DNA of 64,000 bases from Paenarthrobacter sp. A20 (GTDB taxonomy: Bacteria > Actinomycetota > Actinomycetes > Actinomycetales > Micrococcaceae): the NCBI RefSeq assembly GCF_024168825.1, contig NZ_JALJWH010000001.1, positions 496,001 through 560,000 of the forward strand. Reading direction: 5' to 3'. Within the stretch, counting starts at the first letter, position 1. Each line of letters opens with the position of its first letter. The notes beneath the pieces are model-generated. The model did not search any database and was not told the origin of the DNA. It was given only the letters and a program-made list of their open reading frames with translations. The position numbers and the translations under genes were made by a program. This document shows positions 27,030 to 35,928 of the stretch, piece by piece.

Positions 27030-28438
27030 TAGTCAAGCCTGGCCGGTGAAGTTGGTCTGCGTCTGTGGCCCGGTGGCGCCGGAGCTTTTGATGTGTAGGC
27101 GTGGCCGGTTGGTGTGCGAATTTCAAGGGTGTGCACATCCTCGGGCAACGACTGGGCCGCCCAACCAGGGCTTTCCTTGGTGTGGTTGCAGGCTTCGCAG
27201 AGTCCTGCACTGTTGGTCACAGTGGTGGTACCACCTGATTGCCACGGGACGATGTGGTCGATATGCCTAATGGGCGCGTCGCAGTAGGGCGTACGGCAAG
27301 TATCGTCCCGGACTTCGATGAAACGCCTCAATCTAGGCGGGAAGAGTCGCGCCTTGGAGTCCATGGTGATGAGCTCCCCGGTGGACGGTGCTGCGTAGAG
27401 GCGGCGAAGCCACACGGTGAACTCGGGATCCTTCGTTGGCAACGGACTACCGCCCGCCGCATACGGCCTCCTTTCACCAGGCTCGTCCAAGGCAGCCCCT
27501 CCGGCGCCAACCAAGGCTCTCGCCCATGCCGCCGGGACGATTCCGTAGCCCTTGAGACGAGCCGGCTCACTGTCCCCTTGGAACAGCGTGCGGTCCGTCA
27601 TGATGACCTCAAGGTCGACACCACTGATTCCGCCGCGCCTGCCGGTAATGCGTTCGACAAGGGTGTCTGCCATAACCTGGCCCCTGTTCCGTGATTCACC
27701 AGCGGAACGTACAGAGTCTGCCTTCCGGGTGAGTGCGGCATACACGGCAACCCCTTGGGCGACAGGAAGCAGGGCGGTCAGGTATGTCATGGCGTCCGGC
27801 GCGGGGCGCAGGCTGACGTTCCGCTCCGTGGCAGCGTGACTGGCGCGCTGGGCAACGGTACGGGGATCGCGACGATAGGCGGCGGCTTTCGCTGCGGCGA
27901 TGATGGCTTTGTCGCCGACACCATCGAAGGTGCCGGCGTCAGGTGCGAGTTCCTCGTCCACGGCGCGCCGATCCTCCAAGGAGAGGCAGGCCGTCTCTTT
28001 CACGAGCAAGGTGGCGCGCCATTCATTGAGCTGTCCAGATTCCAAGGCAGCCATGGTGCGCGGCATCTCCGTTACCAACGCCTTGGCCAGCCCGAGGAGA
28101 CGCGAGCCGCGACTTGGTGATCCGCGACGCGCCAACGCGATCTCCGCGCCCGAACCCTGCCCTTGCTCAGAGGTGGGAATGCCAGCCGACGCTTGCTCGC
28201 TGCGACGCGTGAGGTCGAAGGCTACGGCCGCCCGGGCCTGGACGCTTGAGATAGCCGACTTCAGATCCTCTAAACCGCGCAGCTGATCAATCAACTCACC
28301 ACAGGTCGACCCAAGGCAAAGGGCCCTCAGCAGCCCCATGAGAGCGGAGACACTGGGCGCGGAGCTGTCAGGCTGGGGCGCCATCAGCAGGGCATGTGAG
28401 TCCGAATCAATCGCTTGCCGCTCCCGAATCTTCTCCAT
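27026..28438 (-). CDS. DUF222 domain HNH endonuclease-like protein
   Basis: This 470-residue protein of the DUF222/13E12 family is common in multiple copies in actinobacteria. The N-terminal two thirds are helical DUF222 sequence (LESGQLNEWRATLLVKETACL). The C-terminus has an HNH nuclease motif: CRTPYCDAPIRHIDHIVPW, then NSAGLCEACNHTKE with the cysteine pairs, His-Ile-Asp-His and Asn-His. It could be a DNase, but the cellular role of the family is unknown. I prefer the ATG at 28438, which has GGAAGAG before it; a TTG at 28462 would add eight residues. The stop lies inside the MarR operator region. Confidence 0.9.
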   Translation of the reverse strand: MEKIRERQAIDSDSHALLMAPQPDSSAPSVSALMGLLRALCLGSTCGELIDQLRGLEDLKSAISSVQARAAVAFDLTRRSEQASAGIPTSEQGQGSGAEIALARRGSPSRGSRLLGLAKALVTEMPRTMAALESGQLNEWRATLLVKETACLSLEDRRAVDEELAPDAGTFDGVGDKAIIAAAKAAAYRRDPRTVAQRASHAATERNVSLRPAPDAMTYLTALLPVAQGVAVYAALTRKADSVRSAGESRNRGQVMADTLVERITGRRGGISGVDLEVIMTDRTLFQGDSEPARLKGYGIVPAAWARALVGAGGAALDEPGERRPYAAGGSPLPTKDPEFTVWLRRLYAAPSTGELITMDSKARLFPPRLRRFIEVRDDTCRTPYCDAPIRHIDHIVPWQSGGTTTVTNSAGLCEACNHTKESPGWAAQSLPEDVHTLEIRTPTGHAYTSKAPAPPGHRRRPTSPARLDY

Positions 28439-28525
28439 GGCCCAACTCTTCCAGCGGGCCAACTGCCCCGTAAGGCTGGAATCTGCCTATGTGGAAAACG
28501 TAAGCCGAACTACCGTGGGCCCGGC

Positions 28526-29032
28526 TCAGAGCGTCAGCTTCATTCCCTCATGACTCGCGACGAAGCCGAGCCGTGAGTAGAAACGGTGCGCTGCCACACG
28601 GGATTTGTCGGTCGTCAGTTGCACCAGCGAGCAGCCCCGCTCGCGCGCCTGGTCGATAGCCCACTCGATCATCAGCGCCCCAACACCCTGGCCGCGCAGC
28701 ACGTCCGACACCCGGACGGCCTCGATCTGCGCCCGCCAGGACCCCTTGCGGGACAACCCCGGAAGGTAGCTGAGCTGGAACGTGGCAACAACATCCCCGG
28801 CGAGTTCGCCGACCACCAGAAGGTGGGCCGGATCGGCGTCGATCGCGTCAAAAGCCCGCTCGTAGGGCGCCAGGTCGTCGACGCTCTCGCGGGTGGCACC
28901 CAACTGATCGTCCGCCAGCAAAGCGAGGATCCGAGGCAGGTCGCCCTTGCGGGCCCGCCTCAGGCTGAACGTGCCAGGTTCGACGGCGGCAGTCATCAGG
29001 GCGGGTGCGGTACCAGATTCCGTAGTCACCAT
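28526..29032 (-). CDS. GNAT-family N-acetyltransferase
   Basis: This 168-residue acetyl-CoA-dependent acyltransferase has the GNAT fold. The acetyl-CoA loop reads IEAVRVSDVLRGQGVGALMI, matching the V-x-x-x-x-R-G-x-G-x-G/A pattern, and the last motif CSLVQLTTDKSRVAAHRFYS plus RLGFVASHEGMKL is typical. The substrate is unknown. It is oriented divergently from the PadR gene; the 103-bp gap holds an 18-bp palindrome that could affect both. The start at 29032 gives a slightly long N-terminus; M13 is an alternative. Confidence 0.88.
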   Translation of the reverse strand: MVTTESGTAPALMTAAVEPGTFSLRRARKGDLPRILALLADDQLGATRESVDDLAPYERAFDAIDADPAHLLVVGELAGDVVATFQLSYLPGLSRKGSWRAQIEAVRVSDVLRGQGVGALMIEWAIDQARERGCSLVQLTTDKSRVAAHRFYSRLGFVASHEGMKLTL

Positions 29033-29066
29033 CCCAGCATGCCATTGTGGCTGGAACTCAGTATTG

Positions 29067-29084
29067 CTAAGTACCGGTACTTAG
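29067..29084. promoter_or_regulatory. Perfect 18-bp palindrome, likely PadR operator
   Basis: CTAAGTACCGGTACTTAG is a perfect palindrome 52 bases upstream of the PadR gene. PadR proteins bind inverted repeats of this size (GTAC/AGTA-type half-sites). A second, weaker AGTAATACT repeat lies just downstream, near 29107. Autorepression of the exporter operon is likely. Confidence 0.65.
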
Positions 29085-29135
29085 TTCTACTATGTAGTGG
29101 TAGCTAGTAATACTGAGTAGTGAGGGAGGTGTCCG

Positions 29136-29465
29136 ATGGGCAAGCAAATGACGGAGATGCTCAAAGGCACATTGGAGGGCATTGTCCTGGCCCTCCTGAC
29201 CGGAAAGGCAGCGTATGGATACGAGATCACCACGCTGCTCCGGGAACAGGGCTTCACCGAGATCGCTGAGGGCACCGTGTATGCGCTGCTGGTCAGGATC
29301 GAGCAAAAGGGGCTGGTGGACGTTGAAAAGCGGCCATCCGAAAAAGGGCCGCCCCGCAAGGTGTACACGCTCAACACACAGGGCGAAAAGGAACTGAACG
29401 AATTCTGGAACACATGGAGCTTCCTGTCCGGACGGATTGAAGAGCTCCGCAAGGAAGGAAAATAA
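29136..29465 (+). CDS. PadR-family transcriptional regulator
   Basis: This 109-residue regulator is of the short PadR subfamily (PadR-s2). The winged helix spans LKGTLEGIVLALLTGKAAYG, then YEITTLLREQGFTEIAEGTV and YALLVRIEQKGLVDVEKRPS, followed by GPPRKVYTLNTQGEKELNEF. It heads a four-gene operon with a DUF1048 protein and an ABC exporter, a set known from many Gram-positives, where PadR senses a toxic compound and derepresses the transporter. GAGGTG precedes the ATG. Confidence 0.95.
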   Translation: MGKQMTEMLKGTLEGIVLALLTGKAAYGYEITTLLREQGFTEIAEGTVYALLVRIEQKGLVDVEKRPSEKGPPRKVYTLNTQGEKELNEFWNTWSFLSGRIEELRKEGK

Positions 29466-29466
29466 C

Positions 29467-29832
29467 ATGGCAGCAAAATGGATCGAGCTGGTCACCGGAT
29501 CACTCGAGCAGAAGAAGCAGTACAAGCAGGCCAAAGCACGGCTGGACGCCCTGCCCGAGCCGTACCTCACCGTAGCGACCGCCTTCAACAGGTACTTGAT
29601 GTACTACGGCGGCGTCACCGAGGGAGACACCATGGTGCAGATGTTCACGGACCTTGCCGACCTCTGGGAACGCGCAGCAATCGATGGCACGCCCGTAAGC
29701 GAAATCGTCGGCGAGGATCCCATCGAGTTCGCCGAGGCCTTTGCCCAGGCATACGGCGGCAAGCGCTGGATCGACAAGGAACGCGAGCGCCTCACCAAGG
29801 CAATCGACAAGGCAAAGGAGGCTGAATCATGA
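29467..29832 (+). CDS. DUF1048 family protein
   Basis: This is a 121-residue helical, charged, cytosolic protein of the DUF1048 family. It has the typical middle segment LTVATAFNRYLMYYGG and a C-terminal helix (GKRWIDKERERLTKAIDKA). Its function is not known, but the gene is regularly found between a PadR regulator and an ABC exporter, and it may assist regulation. It starts one base after the PadR stop and its stop overlaps the ATPase start (ATGA). An upstream in-frame start at 29437 lies inside padR and was rejected. Confidence 0.88.
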   Translation: MAAKWIELVTGSLEQKKQYKQAKARLDALPEPYLTVATAFNRYLMYYGGVTEGDTMVQMFTDLADLWERAAIDGTPVSEIVGEDPIEFAEAFAQAYGGKRWIDKERERLTKAIDKAKEAES

Positions 29833-30626
29833 CTGCAACGGCAATCCGGGTAGAGGGCATTGAGAAGTCGTATAAGGATCTCCACGTCCTGCGCGGGGTG
29901 GACTTCGAGGTAGCGTCAGGCAGCATTTTCGCCCTTCTCGGCTCCAACGGAGCGGGCAAGACCACCATGGTGAAGATCCTGTCCACGCTGCTCAAAGCGG
30001 ATGGCGGTTCGGCCGCCGTCGAGGGTTTTGACGTGGCTGCGGAGCCGCTCCAGGTAAGGCAGTCCATCAGTCTCACGGGTCAGTTCGCCGCCGTGGACGA
30101 GGTCCTGTCCGGCAAGGAGAACCTGATCCTGGTGGCGAAGCTCCGTCACTTGAAGGGCCCCGGGCAGATCGCGGATGAGTTGCTGGCGCAGTTCAGCCTC
30201 ACCGACGCCGGAGCCCGCAAGGTAGCGACGTACTCCGGCGGCATGCGGCGTCGCTTGGATATCGCCATGAGCCTGATCGGCAATCCGAAAGTGATCTTCC
30301 TGGACGAGCCGACCACCGGTCTGGACCCCGAGGCCCGCCTGGAAGTGTGGCAGATCGTCAAGAACCTCGCCCACCAAGGGACCACGGTACTGCTCACCAC
30401 GCAGTACCTCGATGAGGCTGAGCAACTCGCAGACCGCATTGCCATCCTCCACGAGGGCCGCATCATCGCCAACGGCACCCTCGCGGAGCTCAAGCAGCTG
30501 CTGCCGCCGGCCAAGATCGAATACGTCGAGAAGCAGCCGAGCCTGGAGGACATCTTCCTGGCCCTGGTGGGAAGTGGCGGAAACGTCCCAACCGATAACA
30601 ACGAGTCAGTAAAGGACAGGTCATGA
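29829..30626 (+). CDS. ABC exporter ATP-binding protein (DrrA-like)
   Basis: This is the 265-residue ATPase of a drug-type ABC exporter. Walker A is GSNGAGKTT, the signature is YSGGMRRRLDIAMSL, Walker B is VIFLDEPTTGLDPEARLEVW, and the switch region is TTQYLDEAEQLADRI. The C-terminal tail (KQPSLEDIFLALVG) is of the daunorubicin-resistance (DrrA) subfamily. It overlaps DUF1048 by four bases and the permease by four bases, so it is co-translated. It energises export of a hydrophobic compound. Confidence 0.95.
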   Translation: MTATAIRVEGIEKSYKDLHVLRGVDFEVASGSIFALLGSNGAGKTTMVKILSTLLKADGGSAAVEGFDVAAEPLQVRQSISLTGQFAAVDEVLSGKENLILVAKLRHLKGPGQIADELLAQFSLTDAGARKVATYSGGMRRRLDIAMSLIGNPKVIFLDEPTTGLDPEARLEVWQIVKNLAHQGTTVLLTTQYLDEAEQLADRIAILHEGRIIANGTLAELKQLLPPAKIEYVEKQPSLEDIFLALVGSGGNVPTDNNESVKDRS

Positions 30627-31384
30627 ACACCCATTTCTTCGCAGACACGTCCGTGCTGCTGGGCCGCTCCATGCGGCACATCTTCCGGAGCGTTGACACC
30701 ATCATCACCACTGCGATCACCCCGATCGCCCTGATGTTGCTCTTCGTCTACGTATTCGGCGGAGCCATCAGGACCGACACCGAGAATTACGTGAACTACT
30801 TGCTCCCGGGCATCATGTTGATCGCGATCGCTTCCGGTATCGCTTACACGGCGGTCCGCTTGTTCACTGATATGCAGAGCGGCATCTTCGAGCGGTTCCA
30901 GTCCATGCCCATCGCACGTTCCTCGGTTCTCTGGGCGCACGTCCTGACCTCCTTGGTGGCCAACGGACTCTCACTGGTGATCATCGTGCTGGTGGCGCTC
31001 CTCATGGGATTCCGCACTTCGGCAAATGTTCTGGATTGGCTGGCCATCGCGGGAATCCTGGCACTCTTCACCTTGGCGCTTACGTGGATCGCCATTATCG
31101 CCGGCCTCTCCGCGAAGTCCGTGGACGGCGCCGGCGGGTTCTCCTACCCGCTGATCTTCCTGCCGTTCATCAGCTCGGCCTTCGTCCCGACGGAGACCAT
31201 GCCTGGCCCGGTCCGCTGGTTCGCCGAGAACCAGCCGGTCACCTCCATCGTGAACACCATCCAGGATCTGTTCGCGCAGCGTCCGGTGGGCGGAGACATC
31301 TGGGTTGCCCTGGCTTGGTGCTTGGGGATCCTGGTCGTCTCCTACGGCTTCGCAACTGCTGCTTACAAACGCCAGATCGCGTAG
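30623..31384 (+). CDS. ABC-2 type exporter permease (DrrB-like)
   Basis: This 253-residue membrane protein with about six helices is of the ABC-2 (DrrB) type. A hydrophobic segment begins TTAITPIALMLLFVYVFGGA, and the conserved LPGIMLIAIASGIAYTAVRL and FLPFISSAFVPTETMPG stretches are present. It forms the channel for the ATPase encoded just upstream. It is the last gene of the PadR operon and a hairpin follows it. The substrate is unknown. Confidence 0.93.
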   Translation: MNTHFFADTSVLLGRSMRHIFRSVDTIITTAITPIALMLLFVYVFGGAIRTDTENYVNYLLPGIMLIAIASGIAYTAVRLFTDMQSGIFERFQSMPIARSSVLWAHVLTSLVANGLSLVIIVLVALLMGFRTSANVLDWLAIAGILALFTLALTWIAIIAGLSAKSVDGAGGFSYPLIFLPFISSAFVPTETMPGPVRWFAENQPVTSIVNTIQDLFAQRPVGGDIWVALAWCLGILVVSYGFATAAYKRQIA

Positions 31385-31418
31385 TGCCCGCAGCCTGACT
31401 CAGCGCCAGAGAAGGCCT

Positions 31419-31450
31419 AAGCTCCCCCTCAACCAGGGCGGGAGCTTTCG
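31419..31450 (+). terminator. Probable terminator of PadR-ABC operon
   Basis: AAGCTCCC (31419-31426) pairs with GGGAGCTT (31440-31447) over a 13-base loop, followed by TCG. The short stem and weak T-run make this moderate evidence only. Confidence 0.55.
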
Positions 31451-31557
31451 CCATTCAGACGGATTCGCCATTTGTCAGACATTAGCTATAGCTTTATCGA
31501 ACAGATTTGTAACGGCCGTCACTATTGTGGCGGGTCCTTCGAAGGGTTCTTGAACTA

Positions 31558-33018
31558 ATGTCCGACCAGACAACACAGGGGCAGCTCCGCGCCTCCAGCA
31601 GGGACAGCGAGCCCCACCTGTCACGCTCGCTCAGCAACCGCCACATCCAGCTCCTGGCCATCGGCGGCGCCATCGGAACGGGCCTCTTCATGGGCTCCGG
31701 CAAAACCATCTCCGTTGCCGGTCCCTCGGTGATCTTCGTGTACATGATCATCGGCTTCATGCTCTTCTTCGTCATGCGGGCCATGGGTCAGTTGCTGCTG
31801 TCCAACCTGAACTACAAGTCCTTCAGCGACTTCGCGGGCGACCTACTCGGTCCCTGGGCCGGGTTCTTCACCGGCTGGACCTACTGGTTCTGCTGGGTAG
31901 TCACCGGTGTTGCGGACGTCATCGCGATTGCGGGCTACGCCAACGAACTCTGGCCGGGAATCCAACTCTGGATCCCGGGCCTCGCCACCATCATCATCTT
32001 GCTGCTCCTCAACCTCCCCACGGTCAAGGCCTTCGGCGAGACCGAATTCTGGTTCGCACTCATCAAGATCGTGGCCATCGTGGCGCTGATCGTCGTAGGC
32101 CTGGTCATGATCTTCACCGGCTTCCAGTCCAACGCAGGCACCGCGAGCTTCACCAACCTCTGGAGCCACGGCGGGTTCTTCCCCAAGGAATTCATGGGAT
32201 TCGTGGCCGGCTTCCAGATCGCCGTCTTCGCCTTCGTCGGCATCGAGCTGGTAGGCACCGCCGCAGCCGAAACCAAGAACCCGGAGCACAACCTGCCCCG
32301 CGCCATCAACGCCATCCCCCTGCGCGTGATGCTCTTCTATGTAGGCGCGCTCATCATCCTCATGTCGGTCACCCCGTGGACCGAGTTCAAAGCCGGCCAG
32401 AGCCCGTTCATCGCCATGTTCTCCCTGGCCGGCCTGGGTATGGCAGCCACCGTGGTCAACCTCGTGGTGCTCACCTCGGCCATGTCATCGGCCAATTCCG
32501 GCATCTACTCGACCTCCCGCATGGTCTACGGCTTGGCCAACGACGGCGACGCGCCCAAGCTCTTCGGCCGGCTCTCCAGCCGAAAAGTACCCCAGAACGC
32601 ACTGTTCCTGTCCTGCGTTCTGCTGCTGGCCGGCGTCGCGCTTCTCTACGCGGGCAAGGACGTTGGCGTCGCCTTCGATATGGTGACCACCGTGTCCGCG
32701 GTCTGTTTCATGTTCGTGTGGTCGATCATCCTGGCCAGCTACCTCGTGTACCGCAAGCGCCGGCCCGAGCAGCACGCGGCCTCGCCATTCAAGATGCCCG
32801 GCGGCATCCCGATGGTATGGGTGGTCTTCGCGTTCTTCGCGTTCCTGGTCTGGGCGCTGACCACGCAGCCTGACACGCTCACTGCCCTTCTGGTGACGCC
32901 CATCTGGTTCGCGATCCTCGGCGTCGCCTATGCCGTGGTCCGCAAGACACCCCTCCACCAGGCCCGCGTGGCCGAGTGGAAGGCGATGTCCGAGGCGGAA
33001 ACCGCAGCCGCGCGCTGA
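31558..33018 (+). CDS. cycA: D-serine/D-alanine/glycine transporter
   Basis: This 486-residue amino-acid:proton symporter of the APC superfamily has twelve membrane helices. The N-terminus SNRHIQLLAIGGAIGTGLFM and the following segment through GPWAGFFTGWTYWFCWVVTG are very close to E. coli CycA as I remember it. ISVAGPSVIFVYMIIGFMLF is a further match. The ATG at 31558 is preferred because the open frame before it encodes nothing typical. It imports glycine, D-alanine and D-serine. It is monocistronic and ends in a strong hairpin. Confidence 0.94.
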   Translation: MSDQTTQGQLRASSRDSEPHLSRSLSNRHIQLLAIGGAIGTGLFMGSGKTISVAGPSVIFVYMIIGFMLFFVMRAMGQLLLSNLNYKSFSDFAGDLLGPWAGFFTGWTYWFCWVVTGVADVIAIAGYANELWPGIQLWIPGLATIIILLLLNLPTVKAFGETEFWFALIKIVAIVALIVVGLVMIFTGFQSNAGTASFTNLWSHGGFFPKEFMGFVAGFQIAVFAFVGIELVGTAAAETKNPEHNLPRAINAIPLRVMLFYVGALIILMSVTPWTEFKAGQSPFIAMFSLAGLGMAATVVNLVVLTSAMSSANSGIYSTSRMVYGLANDGDAPKLFGRLSSRKVPQNALFLSCVLLLAGVALLYAGKDVGVAFDMVTTVSAVCFMFVWSIILASYLVYRKRRPEQHAASPFKMPGGIPMVWVVFAFFAFLVWALTTQPDTLTALLVTPIWFAILGVAYAVVRKTPLHQARVAEWKAMSEAETAAAR

Positions 33019-33050
33019 CTCTTAAAGCGCGCTAACGCCCAAAACAAGTG

Positions 33051-33096
33051 AAGCCCGACGTCGGAACCCAGCTTGGGTGCCGACGTCGGGCTTTCT
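33051..33096. terminator. Terminator hairpin with GCCCGACGTCGG core, copy 1
   Basis: AAGCCCGACGTCGG with inner ACCC pairs with GGGT and CCGACGTCGGGCTT, followed by TCTTTG. It lies between the converging cycA and siderophore ATPase genes. The same 12-base core reappears at 37074-37115. Confidence 0.8.
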
Positions 33097-33113
33097 TTGT
33101 ACAACTGAAAGCG

Positions 33114-33872
33114 TCAGGCGAAGTACACGCCGATGCGGTTGCCGTCGATTTCCTCGATGCGGATGTCGATGTCGTAGACGTCGTGCAGCATCCCGGCGCG
33201 CATGATCTCCGAAGGCGTGCCCTGATGGATGAGCCGGCCGTCCTTCATGGCCAGGATGGTATCCGAGTAGCAGGACGCAAAGTTGATGTCGTGGACCACC
33301 AGGACAATGGTCTTCCCGAGCTCGTCCGCCAGCCGGCGCAGCAACCGCATCATCTCCACGGAGTGCTTCATGTCCAGGTTGTTCAGCGGTTCATCAAGCA
33401 GCAGGTATTCGGTGTCCTGAGCCAGAACCATCGCGATGTACGCGCGCTGACGCTGACCGCCGGAGAGCTCGTCCACGAATTTGTCGGCCATGGACGTGAG
33501 GTCCAGCTGTCGGATGGCCTCGTCCACGTGTTCAAGGTCCTCCACCGTGGGCCTGCCGCCGCTGTGCGGGAAGCGGCCAAAAGCCACGAGGTCGCGGACC
33601 GTGAGCCGCATGGTCAGGTGGTTTTCCTGCCGCAGGATGGCCATGGTCCTGGCCAGTTCCTTGCTGGGCGTCGCTGTGACATCCAAGCCAGCCACCGACA
33701 CTCCCCCGGCGTCCATGGGCTGGAGACGACTGATCAACGAGAGCAGCGTGGACTTGCCCGCACCGTTGGGGCCGATGATGGACGTGATGCCGCCGCGAGG
33801 GATCTCGCAGCTCACGTCGTCCAGCACAGTGGTGCCGCCGTAGCGCTTGGTCACGTTCCGGACGGTAATCAT
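33114..33872 (-). CDS. Iron-siderophore ABC transporter ATPase (YclP/FepC-like)
   Basis: This 252-residue ATPase of the iron-chelate class has Walker A GPNGAGKST, signature LSGGQRQRAYIAMVLAQDTE, Walker B YLLLDEPLNNLDMKHSVEMM and switch VVHDINFASCYSDTILAMKDG. The last segment, HDVYDIDIRIEEIDGNRIGV, is like YclP, the petrobactin-type ATPase of Bacillus. It is the promoter-distal gene of the SBP-permease-permease-ATPase operon; the gap to the preceding permease is 13 bases. It powers uptake of ferric siderophore across the membrane. Confidence 0.94.
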   Translation of the reverse strand: MITVRNVTKRYGGTTVLDDVSCEIPRGGITSIIGPNGAGKSTLLSLISRLQPMDAGGVSVAGLDVTATPSKELARTMAILRQENHLTMRLTVRDLVAFGRFPHSGGRPTVEDLEHVDEAIRQLDLTSMADKFVDELSGGQRQRAYIAMVLAQDTEYLLLDEPLNNLDMKHSVEMMRLLRRLADELGKTIVLVVHDINFASCYSDTILAMKDGRLIHQGTPSEIMRAGMLHDVYDIDIRIEEIDGNRIGVYFA

Positions 33873-33885
33873 GGGCAGACCCCAG

Positions 33886-34902
33886 TCATTTCAGTGAGCC
33901 TTTCAGCAAGAGGTAAAGGAAGAGGATGCCGCCAGTGAACTCGATGATGACGCTCAGCGCCGTGGCGAAACCGAAGACGCGCTCCAACAGCAATTGGCCA
34001 CCCACCAACGCAATGGCACCGATCAGCACCACGATCGGCAGCAGCCAGGCGTGCCGGAAACCGCGGCAGAGCTGGTAGCCGAGGCTGACCACCAGGAGCC
34101 CGAAGAACGTCACCGGCCCCACCAAGGCGGTGGAAATTGCCACCAGCAGCGAGCACGCGAGCAGCACCCGCATCACCACGCGCTTGTGGTCGACGCCTAC
34201 GTTGATGGCCACTTCCCGGCCCAGCGCCAGCACATCCAGGGTGTGCCGCATCCGCCACACCCCAACGCACACCAGAGCGATCAGCACCGCGGAAACACCC
34301 AGCAGGCCGGGATCCACATTGTTGAAGCTGGCAAAGAACAGGTCCTGCAGGATGATGAATTCGCTGGGTTCCATCAGCCGCTGCAAGAGCGAGGAAAAGC
34401 CACGGAACAGTGTCCCCAGGACGATCCCCACCAACAGCAACAGGTGCAGGGATCGCGTGGCGCCGGTGAACATCCACCGGTACAGGAAGGCGCTGAAGCC
34501 CACCATCAGGAGGATCTCGAGCCCAAATTTCAGCGTTGACGGAGCCGTCGCCAACGTCGCGGCACCCGCCACGAACGCCAGCGCGGTCTGCACCAGGATG
34601 TACAGCGAATCGAACCCCATGATGGACGGCGTCAGGATCCGGTTGGCCGTCACGGTCTGGAACAGCAGCGTGGAAACCCCCACCGCGACAGCCACCAGCA
34701 GCATCGCGGACACCTTGATGGCCCGGCGGGGCAGGATGTAGGCAATGTTGCCTTTGAGGTCGATGGTCAGGAAAACGGCAACGAGCACGACGGCGGCAAT
34801 CGCCAGGATGCCGATCACCAGTCCCGGCGGGGTGCTGCGGATGGCCTCACGCCAGCGGGTGCGGGCGGAAAGGCGGGGTGCGGTCAGGAGCGCTTCAGGC
34901 AT
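33886..34902 (-). CDS. Iron-siderophore ABC permease (FecCD family), second
   Basis: This 338-residue membrane protein of the FecCD family has about nine to ten helices. The KVSAMLLVAVAVGVSTLLFQ stretch and the later VGPVTFFGLLVVSLGYQLCR loop are typical of iron-chelate permeases; the latter segment carries the ATPase-contact region. It resembles YclO. It overlaps the other permease by eight bases and forms a heterodimer with it. No start problem is seen. Confidence 0.93.
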   Translation of the reverse strand: MPEALLTAPRLSARTRWREAIRSTPPGLVIGILAIAAVVLVAVFLTIDLKGNIAYILPRRAIKVSAMLLVAVAVGVSTLLFQTVTANRILTPSIMGFDSLYILVQTALAFVAGAATLATAPSTLKFGLEILLMVGFSAFLYRWMFTGATRSLHLLLLVGIVLGTLFRGFSSLLQRLMEPSEFIILQDLFFASFNNVDPGLLGVSAVLIALVCVGVWRMRHTLDVLALGREVAINVGVDHKRVVMRVLLACSLLVAISTALVGPVTFFGLLVVSLGYQLCRGFRHAWLLPIVVLIGAIALVGGQLLLERVFGFATALSVIIEFTGGILFLYLLLKGSLK

Positions 34903-35902
34903 TGCGTTTCCTCAGGAGCAGGAAGAGGAACAGGATGGCGCCCAGCACGGACATGACCATGCCGACGGGCACTTCATAGGGGAACCGGATGGTCCGGCCG
35001 ATGATGTCGCAGACCAGCACGAACGCGGCTCCGAACAAGGCGGTCCACGGAACGGCCCGGCGGAGGTTGTCTCCGAACAGCAGGGACACGATATTCGGCA
35101 CCACGAGCCCCAGGAAGGGAACGGCGCCAACCGTCGTGACGACAACGGCGGAGATCAACGAAACGATCATCAGCCCCAGCCGCATGGTGCGCGCGTAGTT
35201 CAGGCCGAGGTTGGTGGTGAAGTCCTGGCCCATGCCGGCCACAGTGAAGCGGTCGGCGGCAAAGAGGCCCAGCAACACCAGCACGGCCACGATCCACAGC
35301 AGTTCGTACCGTCCGCGGAGCACGCCGGAGAAGTCGCCGATCATCCAGTTGCTCAGGGTCTGGAGAAGATCGAAGCGGTAGGCGAAGAACGTGGTGACTG
35401 CAGCAATGATGCCGCCCAGCATGATGCCTACCAGCGGAATAAGCAGGGTGTTGCGGGCGGGGAGCCTGCGGAGAATGGCCAGGAAGAGCGCGGTGCCGAG
35501 TACGGCGAACACAGAAGCCACGATCATTTTGGTGAGGATCGGTGAGTCAGGGGCAAGAACCGTGACTACCAGGATTCCGAGCGTCGCTGATTCAACTGTG
35601 CCCACGGTGGAGGGCTCCACGAACCGGTTCCGGGCCATGAGCTGCATGATCAACCCGGCAACGGCGACGGCCATCCCGGCCAGCACCACAGCAACGGTGC
35701 GCGGCACCCGCGACACCCAGAAGATTTCCCAGGCTCCGGCGTCGTTCGCCATCAAAGCAGACAGGGAAACATCACTGACACCCACGAAGATGCTGCCCAC
35801 GGCGATCACCAGCACAACGACAGCCGCCGCAACCAGTCGGGCGGTCTCGCCAGTCCGGTTGCGGCGTGCTGGTGCCGCGGGGCGCACGGCTGTAGTTGTC
35901 AC
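34895..35902 (-). CDS. Iron-siderophore ABC permease (FecCD family), first
   Basis: This 335-residue FecCD-family membrane protein is the first of the permease pair. Conserved stretches are WEIFWVSRVPRTVAVVLAGM, AVAGLIMQLMARNRFVEPST, GTVESATLGIL and the coupling region VGAVPFLGLVVPNIVSLLFG. It resembles YclN. The N-terminal 20 residues are charged and Pro/Arg-rich before the first helix. The next permease begins eight bases before this gene's end, so they are translationally coupled. Confidence 0.93.
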   Translation of the reverse strand: MTTTAVRPAAPARRNRTGETARLVAAAVVVLVIAVGSIFVGVSDVSLSALMANDAGAWEIFWVSRVPRTVAVVLAGMAVAVAGLIMQLMARNRFVEPSTVGTVESATLGILVVTVLAPDSPILTKMIVASVFAVLGTALFLAILRRLPARNTLLIPLVGIMLGGIIAAVTTFFAYRFDLLQTLSNWMIGDFSGVLRGRYELLWIVAVLVLLGLFAADRFTVAGMGQDFTTNLGLNYARTMRLGLMIVSLISAVVVTTVGAVPFLGLVVPNIVSLLFGDNLRRAVPWTALFGAAFVLVCDIIGRTIRFPYEVPVGMVMSVLGAILFLFLLLRKRNA

Positions 35903-35928
35903 GTCAGAACTTCAGGTAATGCGGGATA

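Noticed and set aside
27026..28438. HNH protein as part of a restriction-modification or homing system
   Set aside because: The DUF222-HNH family is widespread and multicopy in actinobacteria, and no methyltransferase or intron is adjacent.
34745..35545. Plus-strand 266-codon frame opposite the iron permeases
   Set aside because: It is antisense to two overlapping FecCD genes and is rich in Gln/His/Glu typical of antisense frames.
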